NCBI GenBank assembly: GCA_947846985.1 | Contig: CANTUZ010000004.1 | Coordinates: forward strand, 79,618,159 to 79,682,158 | DNA from: Fratercula arctica | Lineage: Eukaryota > Chordata > Aves > Charadriiformes > Alcidae | DNA: 64,000 bases | Reading direction: 5' to 3' | In this document: piece by piece, positions 24,601 through 36,101 of the stretch | Layout of the letters: each line of letters starts with the position of its first letter | Position numbering within the stretch: the first letter of the stretch is position 1 | Made by a program: the position numbers and the translations under genes | Notes under the pieces: model-generated | Seen by the model: the letters and a program-made list of their open reading frames with translations, nothing else | What the model was told of the DNA's origin: nothing | The model's database searches: none

Positions 24601-24757
24601 TGTCTAGAGAAGTATCTTCCATGCCATAATGTCTCAGTTCTTAGGACACATTTCTGGTTGTCCAGAAAACGCACTACACTGGTATTTTACAGTGGGTTAT
24701 TCACATGAGCAGTTATTGAACCAACATTCAGTACTGGGGACATGTCAGCACAAAGAG
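21639..24757. other. Unique AT-rich sequence
   Basis: No gene or repeat is called. The segment holds an A/T-rich low-complexity patch at 22588-22622 and a moderately GC-rich stretch at about 24190-24320 of unknown nature. Confidence 0.45.
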
Positions 24758-25119
24758 TTCATAGAATCAGAGAACCATGGAATGGTTTGTGTTGGAAGGG
24801 ACCTTGAAGACCACCCAGTGCCACCCCCTGCCCTGGGCAGGGACACCTCCCACCAGCCCAGGTTGCTCCAAGCCCCGTCCAACCTGGCCTTGAACCCCTC
24901 CAGGGATGGGGCAGCCACAGCTTCTCTGGGCAACCTGGGCCAGGGGCTCACCCCCCTCACAGCAAACAATTTCTTCCTGAGTTCTCATCTAAATCTCCCC
25001 TCTTTCAGTGTAAAACCATCCCCCCTCGTCGCATGGCTCCCCTCCCTGATCCAGAGTCCCTCCCCAACTTTCCTGGAGCCTCTTTAGGGACTGGAAGGGG
25101 CTCTAAGGTCTCCCCAGAG
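24758..25119 (-). mobile_element. CR1: CR1 LINE 3' fragment
   Basis: This is an intact-order CR1 3' end on the minus strand. From the right it reads 'ctctggggagaccttagag', 'ctccaggaaagttggggag', 'actgaaagaggggagattta', 'gcccaggttgcccagagaag', the 'ccctgcccagggcaggggg' step, and a tail of 'attccatggttctctgattc' type. It is nearly the same subfamily as 4562-5011 and 34473-34892. It serves as the in-window reference for the normal order of the two halves that are flipped at 4.6-5.0 kb. The 152-codon + strand frame across it is antisense and meaningless. Confidence 0.95.
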
Positions 25120-28100
25120 TTCCACAAAGCTGGAGCATAAACTGGAGACGCATTAATAACCCAACAATGAACCGCTGCTCTGAAGGTCTGGATAAGATGT
25201 TTGTTAATTCCAAAAGCACCAGCCCTCTCGTGATCAGCTCTTTGGGAGAGGAATACGCTGTACAAAACGCAAGTATGACAAAAGTCTGTAATCAAGCGAT
25301 CCAGGCTGGTTACCGTCATTCTTGTGATTAAATCCTAGGACTGCTGAAGCAGCCTTCTTGGGATGCCCTGTGTCTGAAAGTTCTTAGAGTGGCCTTGGAG
25401 GATCTCTTCAGCAGTTAGGTGGCAATTGTCTCAACAGCGCAGACTGACAAAAAACCCCAGTGCCCTGGTCAAAGTGGTGCCTTTTGATGGAAGTTTTGGT
25501 GTAGAGTCAATAAGCGTGTTTCTGCTAGATAACCAGTCGTTCTGAAGTCAAGGAAAATTTGTTCTTTCCTCAGGGTATGAGGAAGGAATTTGTGAAGTCA
25601 GGGTGGTACCAGCATTCATTGTTCTCCTTTCTCGGTGCAAAATGCTTGTCAGTGTAGCTACTGAGGAGAAGGGGAAGAAACCTCAAACTAAACAATAGGA
25701 TTTTCATACTGTTAACGTGCTACCTATAACGTTAATCACATCAGTCCCAGGGCTCGTTAAATTTAGAATAGAACTGACACAAACTTCAAGATAAAAGGTA
25801 CTTTTCCACCTTAAATTTAGAAAGTGCTGGCAAAGTTTTGTTTCTGAAAGGAAAGGATGGGTAAGGGATGGGTTTTCTTATTTAGAAAGTGCAATGGAAT
25901 TCGCAATCATTTTATACAGCTTCAAGGCAATAAGTAATATCTACAGTGACTATATGTTAACACTGCTCACTACCATCATGCATTATTGATTCTTTTTCAT
26001 GAAGAAAGGCATTTTTTTCCCCTTGGTTACGGAGTTGTCTGCCAACATTCTGTGAAAAATTACAAATAGCTCCAGGAATTGTTTACATAAGGCAGGAGTA
26101 TCCTTGCAAAGATAGGCTGGAAATGCTGTAACAGTTCCCATTTCTACAATGCATCACTAAAGAATCACCTTTGTGTTCAGAATTTTAATTTACAAACACA
26201 AATGATTGCAGTTCATTTGGCTGAGGCAATTACTGTTTGTCTGCCTGGCGTTCTCTTGGAGATTATTGCTTCTGCAGCAGGAGCAACCACACATGAACCA
26301 AGTTCTGAACAACTGCTGTTTACTACCCAGGATATTAAAATAACCCTAAGCAGCATCACTGTGGTTTGGTATGGTGAGCTGGGGGAGACGGTGAACCATC
26401 TGTGAGGGTTCAGGAGTTGTTCCTGCTGTGGGAGCAGAAGCTTTCAACAGAGAGGCAGGGAGGACAGCCGAGAATGGTAAATCCAACTGTCATCCAACTG
26501 TAGCAATAATAATGGGCCTCCTCAGATGTTTCTTATTACTCTGGTTTAACTTAACTTTCAAGCAGAAGTGTGTGTGTGTCGGAAACCAGGTGTGCTTCAT
26601 CTGAAATTCTAGCCCTGTACCTTCCGTGGGCCTTTACCGCCAACTCATACAGTAGAACAATCTTGCATTTTTTTAGCCTATAAATATTCTTTATAATTTC
26701 ACTAAGAAAAAAATATTTCAGTCTAGTGCTGAGAACTCTGATTTTTTTTTTTTAATAATTTTGTCGATTTGTTATATGCGTCATTCACATTCACAGTAAG
26801 ACTTGTAAAATGTAAACCAAATGTATCCGTAATACCATAAAAGGAAGTAATGCATCCAGAGTTACCCAGAGGGAGCTCTTACTTCGTTTTTCAATGCAGT
26901 AATGCAATAAATATTTCTGGGCAAAGACACATTTTGAGTCAGGATGTTTATTTGTTATAGGCTAAAGCAATAACACCCAACAATATTGTGGCATTTGCTG
27001 ACTTTCTCATTTATCTGATCCAGAATAATTTATTTTCCTTAAAATGCAGATGTTTTCAGCTATTTGTTTCATATACAGAAGTTAAAAGAATAAACTCTGT
27101 GTGACACTGAAGCTTCATGATCCCCTATTGCTCAAAGAAGAAATTTCTCATTTTAAGATGTATAAAATAATAACAGTAACCCTACAAAATGATCTGTAGA
27201 GGAATTAGTACTTGTCATGAACCTTGTGTAGTTTGGTTCCTCCCTTTATCTTGGATTTCTATTTGGTTCCCATCATTGTTAACCTGTTATTTAATCTGCA
27301 GATGCAGTTCAAAACCTTTCATCTGTTCAGTGTGCTTGTTGTGTTTCAATTTTCCTTTTCCTGGAGCTGTTTGCTTTTCAGAGCATGTTTGAAGTCTAGC
27401 TGCTAAACAAACACCAGAAAGAATGAGGTTTCCTTCCCTGTTACTTATATGGGAACTTAAAAATTCATTTTTATCACAGATATGTGAAAGCATTTTCTTT
27501 TGTAGGGAGTCAAGAGAGGAGAACATGCTGCACAGGCCCTTAGGGCGGCAGACAGAGTTCTGTGTGAGGAAAAGAGAAACTTGAAACAGAATCTTAGGCT
27601 GCGTGTACTAACAAAACAAATGCTCTTATGGGTGTGATTTTCTAAAAGTGGCTGACCCCTCTTATGTACCAATTTTCTACCCGGCATTGTATTCATCTTA
27701 TAGTTGTTTACAGTCCACAAGCTAGACAAAGAAGTATTTTTAAAAGTTGTTAGTTAGACAGCAGTTTTTAAGAAAATGACACCTGCCAAATACAGCATAG
27801 CTTATGAAATAATATTGTATGATATCTACAAGCTTTGAGATTCTTTACAGTTCAGTGTGCTGGGGTTTTTTGTTCGGTTACCTACAATGGTTATAGGAGC
27901 TGGCTGTTAGTCATGAAGGGCTAAATAAGCCGGCTGCACGCACAGGATGCTCTAGTAAGTTCTGCTAGCTGTGCCTTGAGGTGCAGGTGCGTAACGTTCA
28001 CTCACGTCACCGTTCTCCCATCGGAGTTATTCCAGTAAATCTGTAGAGCATGACAGATTTAACACACATGTGGAATAAATTAAGATAATTTCAGTAAGGT

Positions 28101-28854
28101 CAGTGAAGCTCATGTTTATTGAGGTAGAAGCCTGTTGCAAAGTCCTTTGAAATACTTGAGAGAACAGAATTTTTTTGTCATGTTAATGGTTTTAAAACTC
28201 CTAGGAAGTAGATTCACTACTTTACATGTTTACATAAATTTACAATAAAGATGTCCACACTTGCATATCTCATTAAAATATTTTATGGGTCTACAAGTAG
28301 GAATTTACTGTAATAGATGCAATGTAAAGCTTTAACTGATCCAGCAGCATCAGTAAAGCAGAATCAGTGGTAGGAGTCAACGTTGCTGAAGGTCAAATGC
28401 TATTGCTGAAGAGGCTCCTTTTAATGCCGCTTGGCTGAGAATGTGTCTTCATCTTTTGGGAAAAAGAACCCAGTACTCCTGGACCACCTAATTTCAGAGT
28501 ATCCCAGGACAGGGAAACAGGGTCTCCTGACTCAGTCCCCAGATTCCACTGCTCTTCCCCTCTTAGGGTTTCTCCCTAGTTGTTCCTTGCAGGTGGCCTG
28601 CTCCATACCCCTGTGGTGTTAAGCTCTGCAGAGTCCAGGGCTGTAGATTCTCTTTAAGGCACAAGCTCTTACAACCTGTCAGGTGATGAAGATGCCTGAC
28701 CTCTGCAGGACATGGTTCAGCTTGGGATGGGGACAGGAAAGACTGTCCTGTTTGCTGTAGACATTCCAGCAGGCCAGCCCTATGCAGACAGATGCAGGGC
28801 ACTCCAGCTCGTGAAGGCTGTTACCTGACAGGATATAGAAGAGCCCTAGGGGGA
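25120..28854. other. Unique sequence
   Basis: It is mostly AT-rich with no gene called. There is a short (GT)n at 26568-26579 and a T run at about 26741-26752. From about 28420 to 28854 the base composition is richer in G+C just ahead of the CR1 at 28855, with no recognised element. Confidence 0.45.
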
Positions 28855-29373
28855 CAGTAAACTCTGTCCAGTTCTGGGCTCCTCGGTTCAAGAAGGACAG
28901 GGAACTGCTGGAGAGGGCACAGCAAAGGGCTACAAAGATGATTAGGGCATTGGAACACCTCTCTTATGAAGAAAGGCTGAGGGACTTGGGTCTCTTCAGT
29001 CTGGAAAGGGGTGAGGGGTGATCTTATCAATGCTTATCAATACTTAAAGGGTGGGTGTCGGGGGGATGGGGCCAGGGTCTTTTCAGCGGAGCCCAGTGAC
29101 AGGTCAAGAGGTAACAGGCACAAACTTGAACATAGGAAGTTCCATCTCAACAGGAGGAGGAACTTCTTTGCTGTGAGGGTGGCAGAGCCCTGGCACAGGC
29201 TGCCCAGAGAGGTGGTGGAGTATCCGTCTCTGGAGATCTGGAGACATTCCAAACCTGCCTGGACGCGTTCCTGTGCCACCTGCTCTGGGTGACCCTGCTC
29301 TGGCAGGGGGTGGGACTAGATGATGTCCAGAGGACCCTTCCAACCCCAACCATTCTGTGATTCTGTGACTCTA
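28855..29373 (+). mobile_element. CR1: CR1 LINE 3' fragment, second subfamily
   Basis: A 5'-truncated copy starts at the 'ctctgtccagttctgggctc' step, passes 'tcttatgaagaaaggctgag', 'aacataggaagttccatctc' and 'ggcagagccctggcacaggc', and ends 'ccttccaaccccaaccattc' plus tandem TTCTGTGA units. Its subfamily matches the 12.2 kb copy (same 'tggcagggggtgggactaga' 3' UTR type). The ORF2 frame is broken near 29010 and the remaining open stretch (29011-29292) covers the ORF2 end with a different, shifted C-terminus. Confidence 0.95.
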
Positions 29374-32300
29374 TAAAGGTGGCTGCTAATGCAGAGGTAC
29401 TGCCCTGGCCAGAAATTTCCACCACTTTCGCTATGAGACACTGGTGGGGTAAGGTAGAGCTCCTTAGGTGGCACTCTATAAGAAAGTTGTAGGATGGCTG
29501 TGGTTTAGAAAGGTTGGAATTGGGAACAGAAGGTCTTCTCTGTCAATGCAGGAGGGTCACTTTATGGAGATGCTTATAGGGATGCCTAGTCTAGAATGAC
29601 CCTCAGAAGCGGTGTGGACATCATCTTGCTCACCCACTAAAAGGAAAAAGACCAGAACTTTTTCTATCTTTCTTGCAATTTTTCTTTTTTTTTTTTTTTT
29701 TTTTTTCTTCACAATGAGATTTCTAGTTGGTAAAGAGTTTAGCAACATTTTGACCAATGCTACAAGATTTTCTGGGTTAGGCAGAGTCCAAACATGCCAT
29801 TCTCTAAACCGCCTTTACATTCTGCAGTGAGTTTGCAGTAAGCTTCTGTATTACTGTGGCCTGGGGGATCTGTAAAAAAAACAAAACCCAAACAAAAAAC
29901 CGTTATCAAAATACCGCTAAAAGGAAAATTGAAGAACTGTAGCCAGTATCTTGTACAGCCCTACGCTGGTATGCATAGCTCTCCTTGTTGTCAACATGGA
30001 TAAATTTCTAGAGTGTCAGTACTAAAATTCTTTTACTTCTGAAAAAAATACATGGTTGTCTTTTGGCTTATGTCACTTTTATTATCTAGTAAGCTTATAG
30101 TCTGTCCTTCACTTTTGCTACTTTATACGTTGAGGCCGAGAGCAGCCTTTTTATATAACTGTGTGAAAATAATAATAGTTTTTAGAGAATAGTACTAATA
30201 TCAACAGAGTTATTCCTGGAGGAAAAAAGGGATGTTTTCTTGAAGATCTAAGAGATTATATTCCTTGACTAATTGTCACTGATTTACCTGGCTAAGGAAT
30301 CCAAAAAACCGCAACTCTGTCCTATGGTAATGACATTTTATAATCCTGCAGTCCACAGTGTTTGATCCCGGATGAGAGAAAACTCATATATTACTACATA
30401 CTCTTACTGATAATTGTGTGTTGAATGTACACATATACATCTATATGTATGTGCTACAGTGTTTCCGCATTTAAATGCTTGAATTTACAGTGCCTGTCTT
30501 GGAGATAATTACAGTAGTCATTGAGTTACGTGTGTATGCCATGAGCCTTAGCTCTGACTTGACTTAGTTTTTGTTCCAGCTTTTGAATGTTCTCTCCTGA
30601 ATTTACTAGTTTGCGTAAAGAATAAAACACAAAATGCTGGATTGAGATATTTCTGACTATCCCAAGGTATTGCTTTCCTTTTGTTTAAAATTTCAGTTAC
30701 GTGTACAGAGTATTTTGGTAAATGCTGTCTTATTTGGTGCATATGTACTTCTCAGAGGAGCAAAGCCCAAAAGATTTGAAACAGAAATTCACCCTGGGAG
30801 TGGCAAATGAAATAAGCATGTTCCTGGGTCTAGAAAAGGAAGAGAAAGGATCATGCTATAGAAATGCCATTTTTGAAGCATAACTTTTAAACACTGTTGA
30901 TCAAGTTGCGATGCAACTCTGCATCTTGAAAAGATCAGAAATAGCCGACGTCACATCACACTTCCATGAGAGTTCTTGGTGTGAAGCAGGCATTTGTTAT
31001 GACATTTGTTCAGAACAGCCAAGGAATTATGTCATGCAAACTGTTGCAGATGAAAAAGAGTGATAATTTGAGCTACTTTTGTATAACTAATAATAACAAG
31101 TTAACAAAGTCACACGAAAATATTGTTGCTATGCTTGGATTTAGTGAACCTAATTGTGACACTTTGGAAAATTTTATTTTACGTGCCGAATTTAATTTTC
31201 ATTGATGTACATTTTGTACATTGGCAACTTTTACAGTCACTAAAAAATTAAAAATATATATATAAATGCAGAAAAAAGTAGGCTCATATTCATAAAGATA
31301 TTATAAAAATAATCTGTTACATACCCAATGCCCTAACACTTACTTATTCAAAACTGAACAATGACTGGAGTCTGTCCAAGTGCAGACAAATGCTAAATGC
31401 TGCCAGTATACTGCCAGTATAAAACCAGTCTCTCTTGCTAGTATTCAGTGTCCCTAAGGGAGTAGTGACCCGTACATTGCCATCCATAATAGCTACTTTC
31501 CCAGGAACAGAGGGGAAGAGAATGTTTGTGCAACCAACTTTGGTAAGTTGAATTGCTTTTTCTTCATATTTTATTGTGGTTTAGTGGCAATCAATGGACC
31601 CGGAGAGAGGACTGTCTTGCTAATTGAGGTTTCAGAGGCAGAGGCAGAAGAATCAGTCAGAGCAAGTGTTAACTCTCTACTCATCTGTTACGCTACCTTG
31701 TTTTCTAATTTCTTTTTATATTGTCCTTTCTGTCCAGCAGTGAGTTTCTCATTGTTCATTTGATTTTGCAGTAACTTACAACTCCTTGTCAACTTATTTG
31801 GAATATCATTACACGGCTCAGTTTGAATTTGGTCCTTTTGAGCACTAAAATATGAGCCCTTACCACAACTGTCCAAGAGCCAAGATTGTATATGGGAGAC
31901 AAAGAAGAAAAGGAGTCCAGGAAGTCTTAAATTAGGATTTTCCCCATCTCAAACAAGGCCTACAAGACAAAAATACCCCCACGGTTCTTAGCAGAGAAGG
32001 ATGTTTCTGATAGCAATCGTCTGATTCAGACAAATTCTTAAATAAGGATAAGGATAAGCAACATAACTCATTAAATAAGTAGTCTTCCCCTTTGACACAA
32101 GTTCCACATTCTCTCCAGAGTTTATGACCATGGGAAAGGAAGTACAAATGTTCCTAAACTTTTATGGGCCAGACAGGCAGAATCTGAGCTATTCCAGAGG
32201 AGCCTTATCTTCCTCTTCCATGTCACAGTTCTGTCCTCTAGTTCATGAAGACAAAGAGCTATTCACAGCATGTCTAGAAAGATTCAGGAGTGGAAGAAGA

Positions 32301-32949
32301 TCCCATGCACTATGAGAACACTGTGGATGGGCAGGGATGATGATGAATTGTAAGGTTTTGCTTTAGCAAGAAGGTTTCGCTGGTGCCTTGTCTTTTCTTT
32401 CTCCTCTTGTTAGGGTTTTTTTTTTTAAACCAGAGAAGTCATCTGCATCTTAGTAGGTGGCAATAAAGCAGCAGAAAGCGATGGGAAAGGTGGGGCTGTC
32501 AGGAAGAGAGGACGCTGTAGCGGGGTCTGTAGCTGAAGGAATATGCCACCTTTAATGGGGGAAGCTAATTCAGGTGAAAAAGTGTGCAGCAGGTGGTGAT
32601 GATGTGGGATGAGGATGATGACAATGACAATTTTACACCATGCTGTTCCTCTAGTACCATATACTTTTCATGAGGATTTGCTCAAACTCCCTGCTACTTG
32701 TTCTTGCTTCTGAGGCTATTAGCAGTGATTGGAGTATGCTAAATAGATACAAGTGTTGCACTCTGATCGGTTGATATGTTATTGAATCATGTTTAAGGAA
32801 TATTTAAATAACTGGTATCAGCTTTGTTGTGCCATTTGTTGTGTGTTTTGATTTTCTCTACAACTAACTAAAATTTACAAAACGAGAGGTAAGGAACAGG
32901 GAGGGAAGGAGTGGTGATTCTCTTGCCGGTGGTAATTGCATCCCATAAG
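29374..32949. other. Unique AT-rich sequence with a T22 run
   Basis: No gene is supported. The main feature is a 22-T homopolymer at 29685-29706. There are smaller (AT)n at 31254-31264 and a T run at 32418-32427. No transposon was recognised. Confidence 0.45.
29685..29706. repeat. T22 homopolymer run
   Basis: There are twenty-two consecutive Ts on the + strand after a further T-rich lead-in. No poly(A) signal or gene-like sequence sits next to it on the minus strand, so it does not look like the tail of a retrocopy. It is likely a length-variable microsatellite. Confidence 0.9.
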
Positions 32950-33035
32950 AACCTACCACAGAGCTCATTTGATGAGAATTGGACTGAATGTTCCAGTTGG
33001 GCACCCTGTGAAAGGAAAGAAATTCTGTGATCTGA
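32950..33035 (+). mobile_element. Possible CR1 3' tail relic
   Basis: The order 'gaattggactgaatgttcca', 'gggcaccctgtgaaagg', 'aaattctgtgatctgatc' resembles the CR1 end 'ggactagatgatctt...aggtccct...attctgtgattctg'. Similarity is weak and the 5' side shows nothing. It may be chance. Confidence 0.3.
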
Positions 33036-34472
33036 TCCAAAGCACAGTAAGTAGGGCTGATGGGGAGGTTCCCAGGAACAGCGTACTACAGGTCTAACCT
33101 AAAACCTGAGTGCAGGTGTGGATTTCTCTCCACGGCCATAAAGCAGTCACAGCTGAAGCTCGGAAGTAGGTTACTCCTGTCAGTGTGTGCTAGGTGTGAT
33201 CTGAAAACGCCTGCTAGGTCTGGACTCTGGATTTGCATGGGGCTTGTTTTTGGAATGATATCGGGCTTTCATGGAAACGAGGAGCTAATCTCTGCCAAGC
33301 ACATCAGTCCTGGGTTTGAACAAGAGCCTACCACAGAAACACTGCGTGCAGAGCTCAAGCAGGGCAGTACACAGCGAGTCAGGCACTTCCAGTGTTTGGC
33401 AACAACGGATTTTTATCATGATTTTTAATTTAGGCAGCTTGGTTACTTTTGTGTGCGTATGTCTCTTTCTGGAGAAGAACGGACTTCATAACTAACACAT
33501 ATATTTGGTGGATTTGTATTCGTACCATTTCTGGCGATTATAATCAGGATCAAGGAGCTGTCCTGTTAAGCACTGTACAAGATATAATGAGAGACAGAGC
33601 GCTGAAGAATAGAATACCAGAAAGGCAGAGGAAAAAGAGAAGAGGTGAAATACCTTATCTCATTTCACTAGTGGGACAAGGAAAAGAACTTTTGTCTCGT
33701 TAGTCTAATGGCACTTGACTCCATGTTGCTGTGCTTCCTAATGGAACTCTTTATTCCCTTCACTGCTGCTGCGTGATGGTATCATGATGCATCATTTAAT
33801 TGTATAACTTCTGCATATATTGTTTGCTACTTTTTTTTTTGCAAGGTAACTTACTTGTTTTCAAATATACTTCATTCTTCTAACAACTTCTGGCCCTTCT
33901 TGTACTTACGTCTTTGGCAACTACAAAGTTGGCTGTCTCTGGGCTGATTTTGTAAAGTACTGAGTTCCATCAACTCTGTTAACTCAAGCCTTAACTCCTT
34001 CCAGGATCAAACCTCGTCTAACTGCAACATAAATGATCCAAATAGAAGACTGTAATACAGCAGTTGAATTACATTTCACTGACAAGTCAATCAGGTTGCA
34101 AATGTAGAAATACTCAGCCGAGTAAATTCCTAATCTTTCTAAATGAATTATTATAAATGTTGATGTCCAGTCTGCACTAATGTAAGTTCTGCTTTCTGAG
34201 GTCACCTTATCCCTCTCTTGTAATATCATTGTTTGCTCTGTTTATCAAAAAATAAGTTGAATTCTGATGTATTTAACTTAAGAGTTGGTAAGCATGGACT
34301 GTAGACAGTGGAAGGAGCTGCCAATTCATTATTGTAAGAAGTAGAGAGTAGAGAATTATCAAGAGAAAATGTTTACACAGATCCCCAAAAGGAACATTTG
34401 GACACATCAGCTGTATTAGCAGAGTTAATTGTTAAGCACGACCCAACGTCCCTTCAGTCTAATTACACCGAT
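33036..34472. other. Unique sequence
   Basis: The sequence is slightly less AT-rich at 33060-33430, where a 122-codon + strand frame is open. The frame has no splice-like borders and no recognisable motif, and is treated as chance. The remainder is AT-rich. Confidence 0.4.
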
Positions 34473-34892
34473 TTCCTATGAAGACAGGCTGAGAGAGCTG
34501 GGGGGGTTCAGCCTGGAGAAGAGAAGGCTCCGGGGAGACCTTCCAGCCCCTGCCAGTCCCTAAAGGGGCTCCAGGAGAGATGGGGAGGGACTCTGGATCA
34601 GGGAGGGGAGACATGGGACGAGAGGGGACGGTTTTACACTGAAAGAGGGAAGATTTGGACTAGATAAAAGGAAGAAATTGTTTGCTGTGAGGGTGGTGAG
34701 CCCCTGGCCCAGGTTGCCCAGAGAAGCTGTGGCTGCCCCATCCCTGGAGGGGTTCGGCCAGGTTGGATGGGCTTGGAGCAACCTGGTCTGGTGGGAGGTG
34801 TCCCTGCCCAGGGCAGGGGGTGGAACCAGATTATCTTTAAGGTCCCTTCCCACTCTAACCATTCTGTGCCTCCATGATTCTCTGAATTCCGT
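34473..34892 (+). mobile_element. CR1: CR1 LINE 3' fragment
   Basis: A copy in normal order reads 'tcctatgaagacaggctgag', 'ttcagcctggagaagagaag', 'taaaggggctccaggagaga', 'actgaaagagggaagatttg', 'gcccaggttgcccagagaag', 'ggtcccttcccactctaacc' and a degenerate tail of ATTCTGTG/ATTCTCTG/ATTCCGTG units. It is of the same subfamily as the 4.6 and 24.8 kb copies. With the 24.8 kb copy it shows that 'ggctccagga' is normally followed directly by the 'ggggaggga' block. Confidence 0.95.
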
Positions 34893-35881
34893 GAAAAAGC
34901 AAAAACTGAGCAATATACAGCTGGAAAAAGGGCTTCAAATGCAGCTGCTGTGCTCTTTTTAACAGAGGATTAAAAAGATTCAAGCGATCATTATGGTAAA
35001 CAGAAACCTTTTCCTCGTGTAAACTGTGAGACAGTCTGCTTGCTCTCTGCTTTCTCGTGAGTGTACAGAGATAATGAGAACATGTAAATCTTTTCTCCAA
35101 AAATGTTATGTAAGGCAAAAAGTGACTTGTTACTGAGCATAACAACTTTGTTCCTGAATGCCGTTATCATTCATAGCTCAGTAAAGTCAGTATTGCTGTA
35201 GTGACTCTAACTGAAAGCAGGACCTATTATTTTGTTGTATCAGCATAATTTTTTCTTTAAACTGTTTTGTTTGAAATTACTTTTTTGTTTCTCTTTCCAA
35301 TGATTGCTACAAATTTTACAATCTCTTTAAAAATTAAATATACTAGGTTTTTTTTGTTAAATTCTTATTTCAAAGCTACATTTCAACTGACTTATTACAC
35401 AAGTTTTAGGACTAATATCTCTGAAAACACTTTTTGTGGACTGATCTGAATCCCATGTATATATATCAGTTTGTTTTCTGACTACTTTTTTATGATATAT
35501 TCATTCAGTATGAATAATTCCTCTTCTATTTTCTCTTCTCTATAGGAAATTATATGAATATCACAAAAAAGACATTAATCATTTAAAATATTTTTAGCAA
35601 AACAAAGAATTCTGTTGCCAGGAAAAAAAAAAAAAATTTCATTAATCTTCGATCTGTCGGCCTTCCTTTGTTTTGAGACTTCTCTTTTTAGAGTGTAAAT
35701 ACTATGTGTATTGTACAGATATCCGGTACTCAAATGGAACTGCTAGTGCAGTTTACAAAGAACTGCGTTTGACTCAGCAAGAGCATTAAGTAAGTCAAGG
35801 TACTAGTCAAAAATAACCTTTAAAACATCTTTAAACCTAAATGTCTATAGACATGAGTTGAATACAGGAAAATCATGTCAC

Positions 35882-36101
35882 CTTTGTCTGACAAGTAGAA
35901 TTTTCAATCCAAGCTGTCTTCGTTTGTCATCTACCACACATGACAGTACTTGGCGAGGAATTACAGCATCAAATGACAGGCAGAACTGGCGCAAACGGGA
36001 GAATTCTGAGGGTGGAGCTGAAGTGCCCTTGCTCCTTTCCATACCTGACAATAATTCCGTGTAAGGATGTGCTGCATAAGTCTTCTCTTTTTCGCCTGGT
36101 C
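35882..36101 (-). other. Weak candidate coding exon
   Basis: A minus-strand open frame is bounded by a donor-like CAAAG|GTGACA at 35881/35882 and an acceptor-like 'tctaatgcag' above 36101. It encodes about 73 residues with a protein-like mix (for example AAHPYTELLSGMERSKG, then VVDDKRRQLGLKILLV). The frame is open further upstream to about 36159. The acceptor lacks a good pyrimidine tract and the family is not recognised. An open run of this size is expected several times by chance. Confidence 0.15.

Noticed and set aside
24629..25087. 152-codon + strand frame
   Set aside because: It runs antisense through the CR1 copy at 24758-25119; CR1 3' ends are GC-rich and often open on both strands.
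29557..29757. Minus-strand frame with poly-Lys, possible retrocopy with poly(A) tail
   Set aside because: The T22 run explains the poly-Lys; no poly(A) signal or gene-like sequence precedes it on the minus strand.
33060..33428. 122-codon + strand frame
   Set aside because: It has no splice-like borders, motif or repeat, and an open run of this length is expected about once by chance at this composition.
34560..34913. 117-codon minus-strand frame
   Set aside because: It is antisense to the CR1 copy at 34473-34892.
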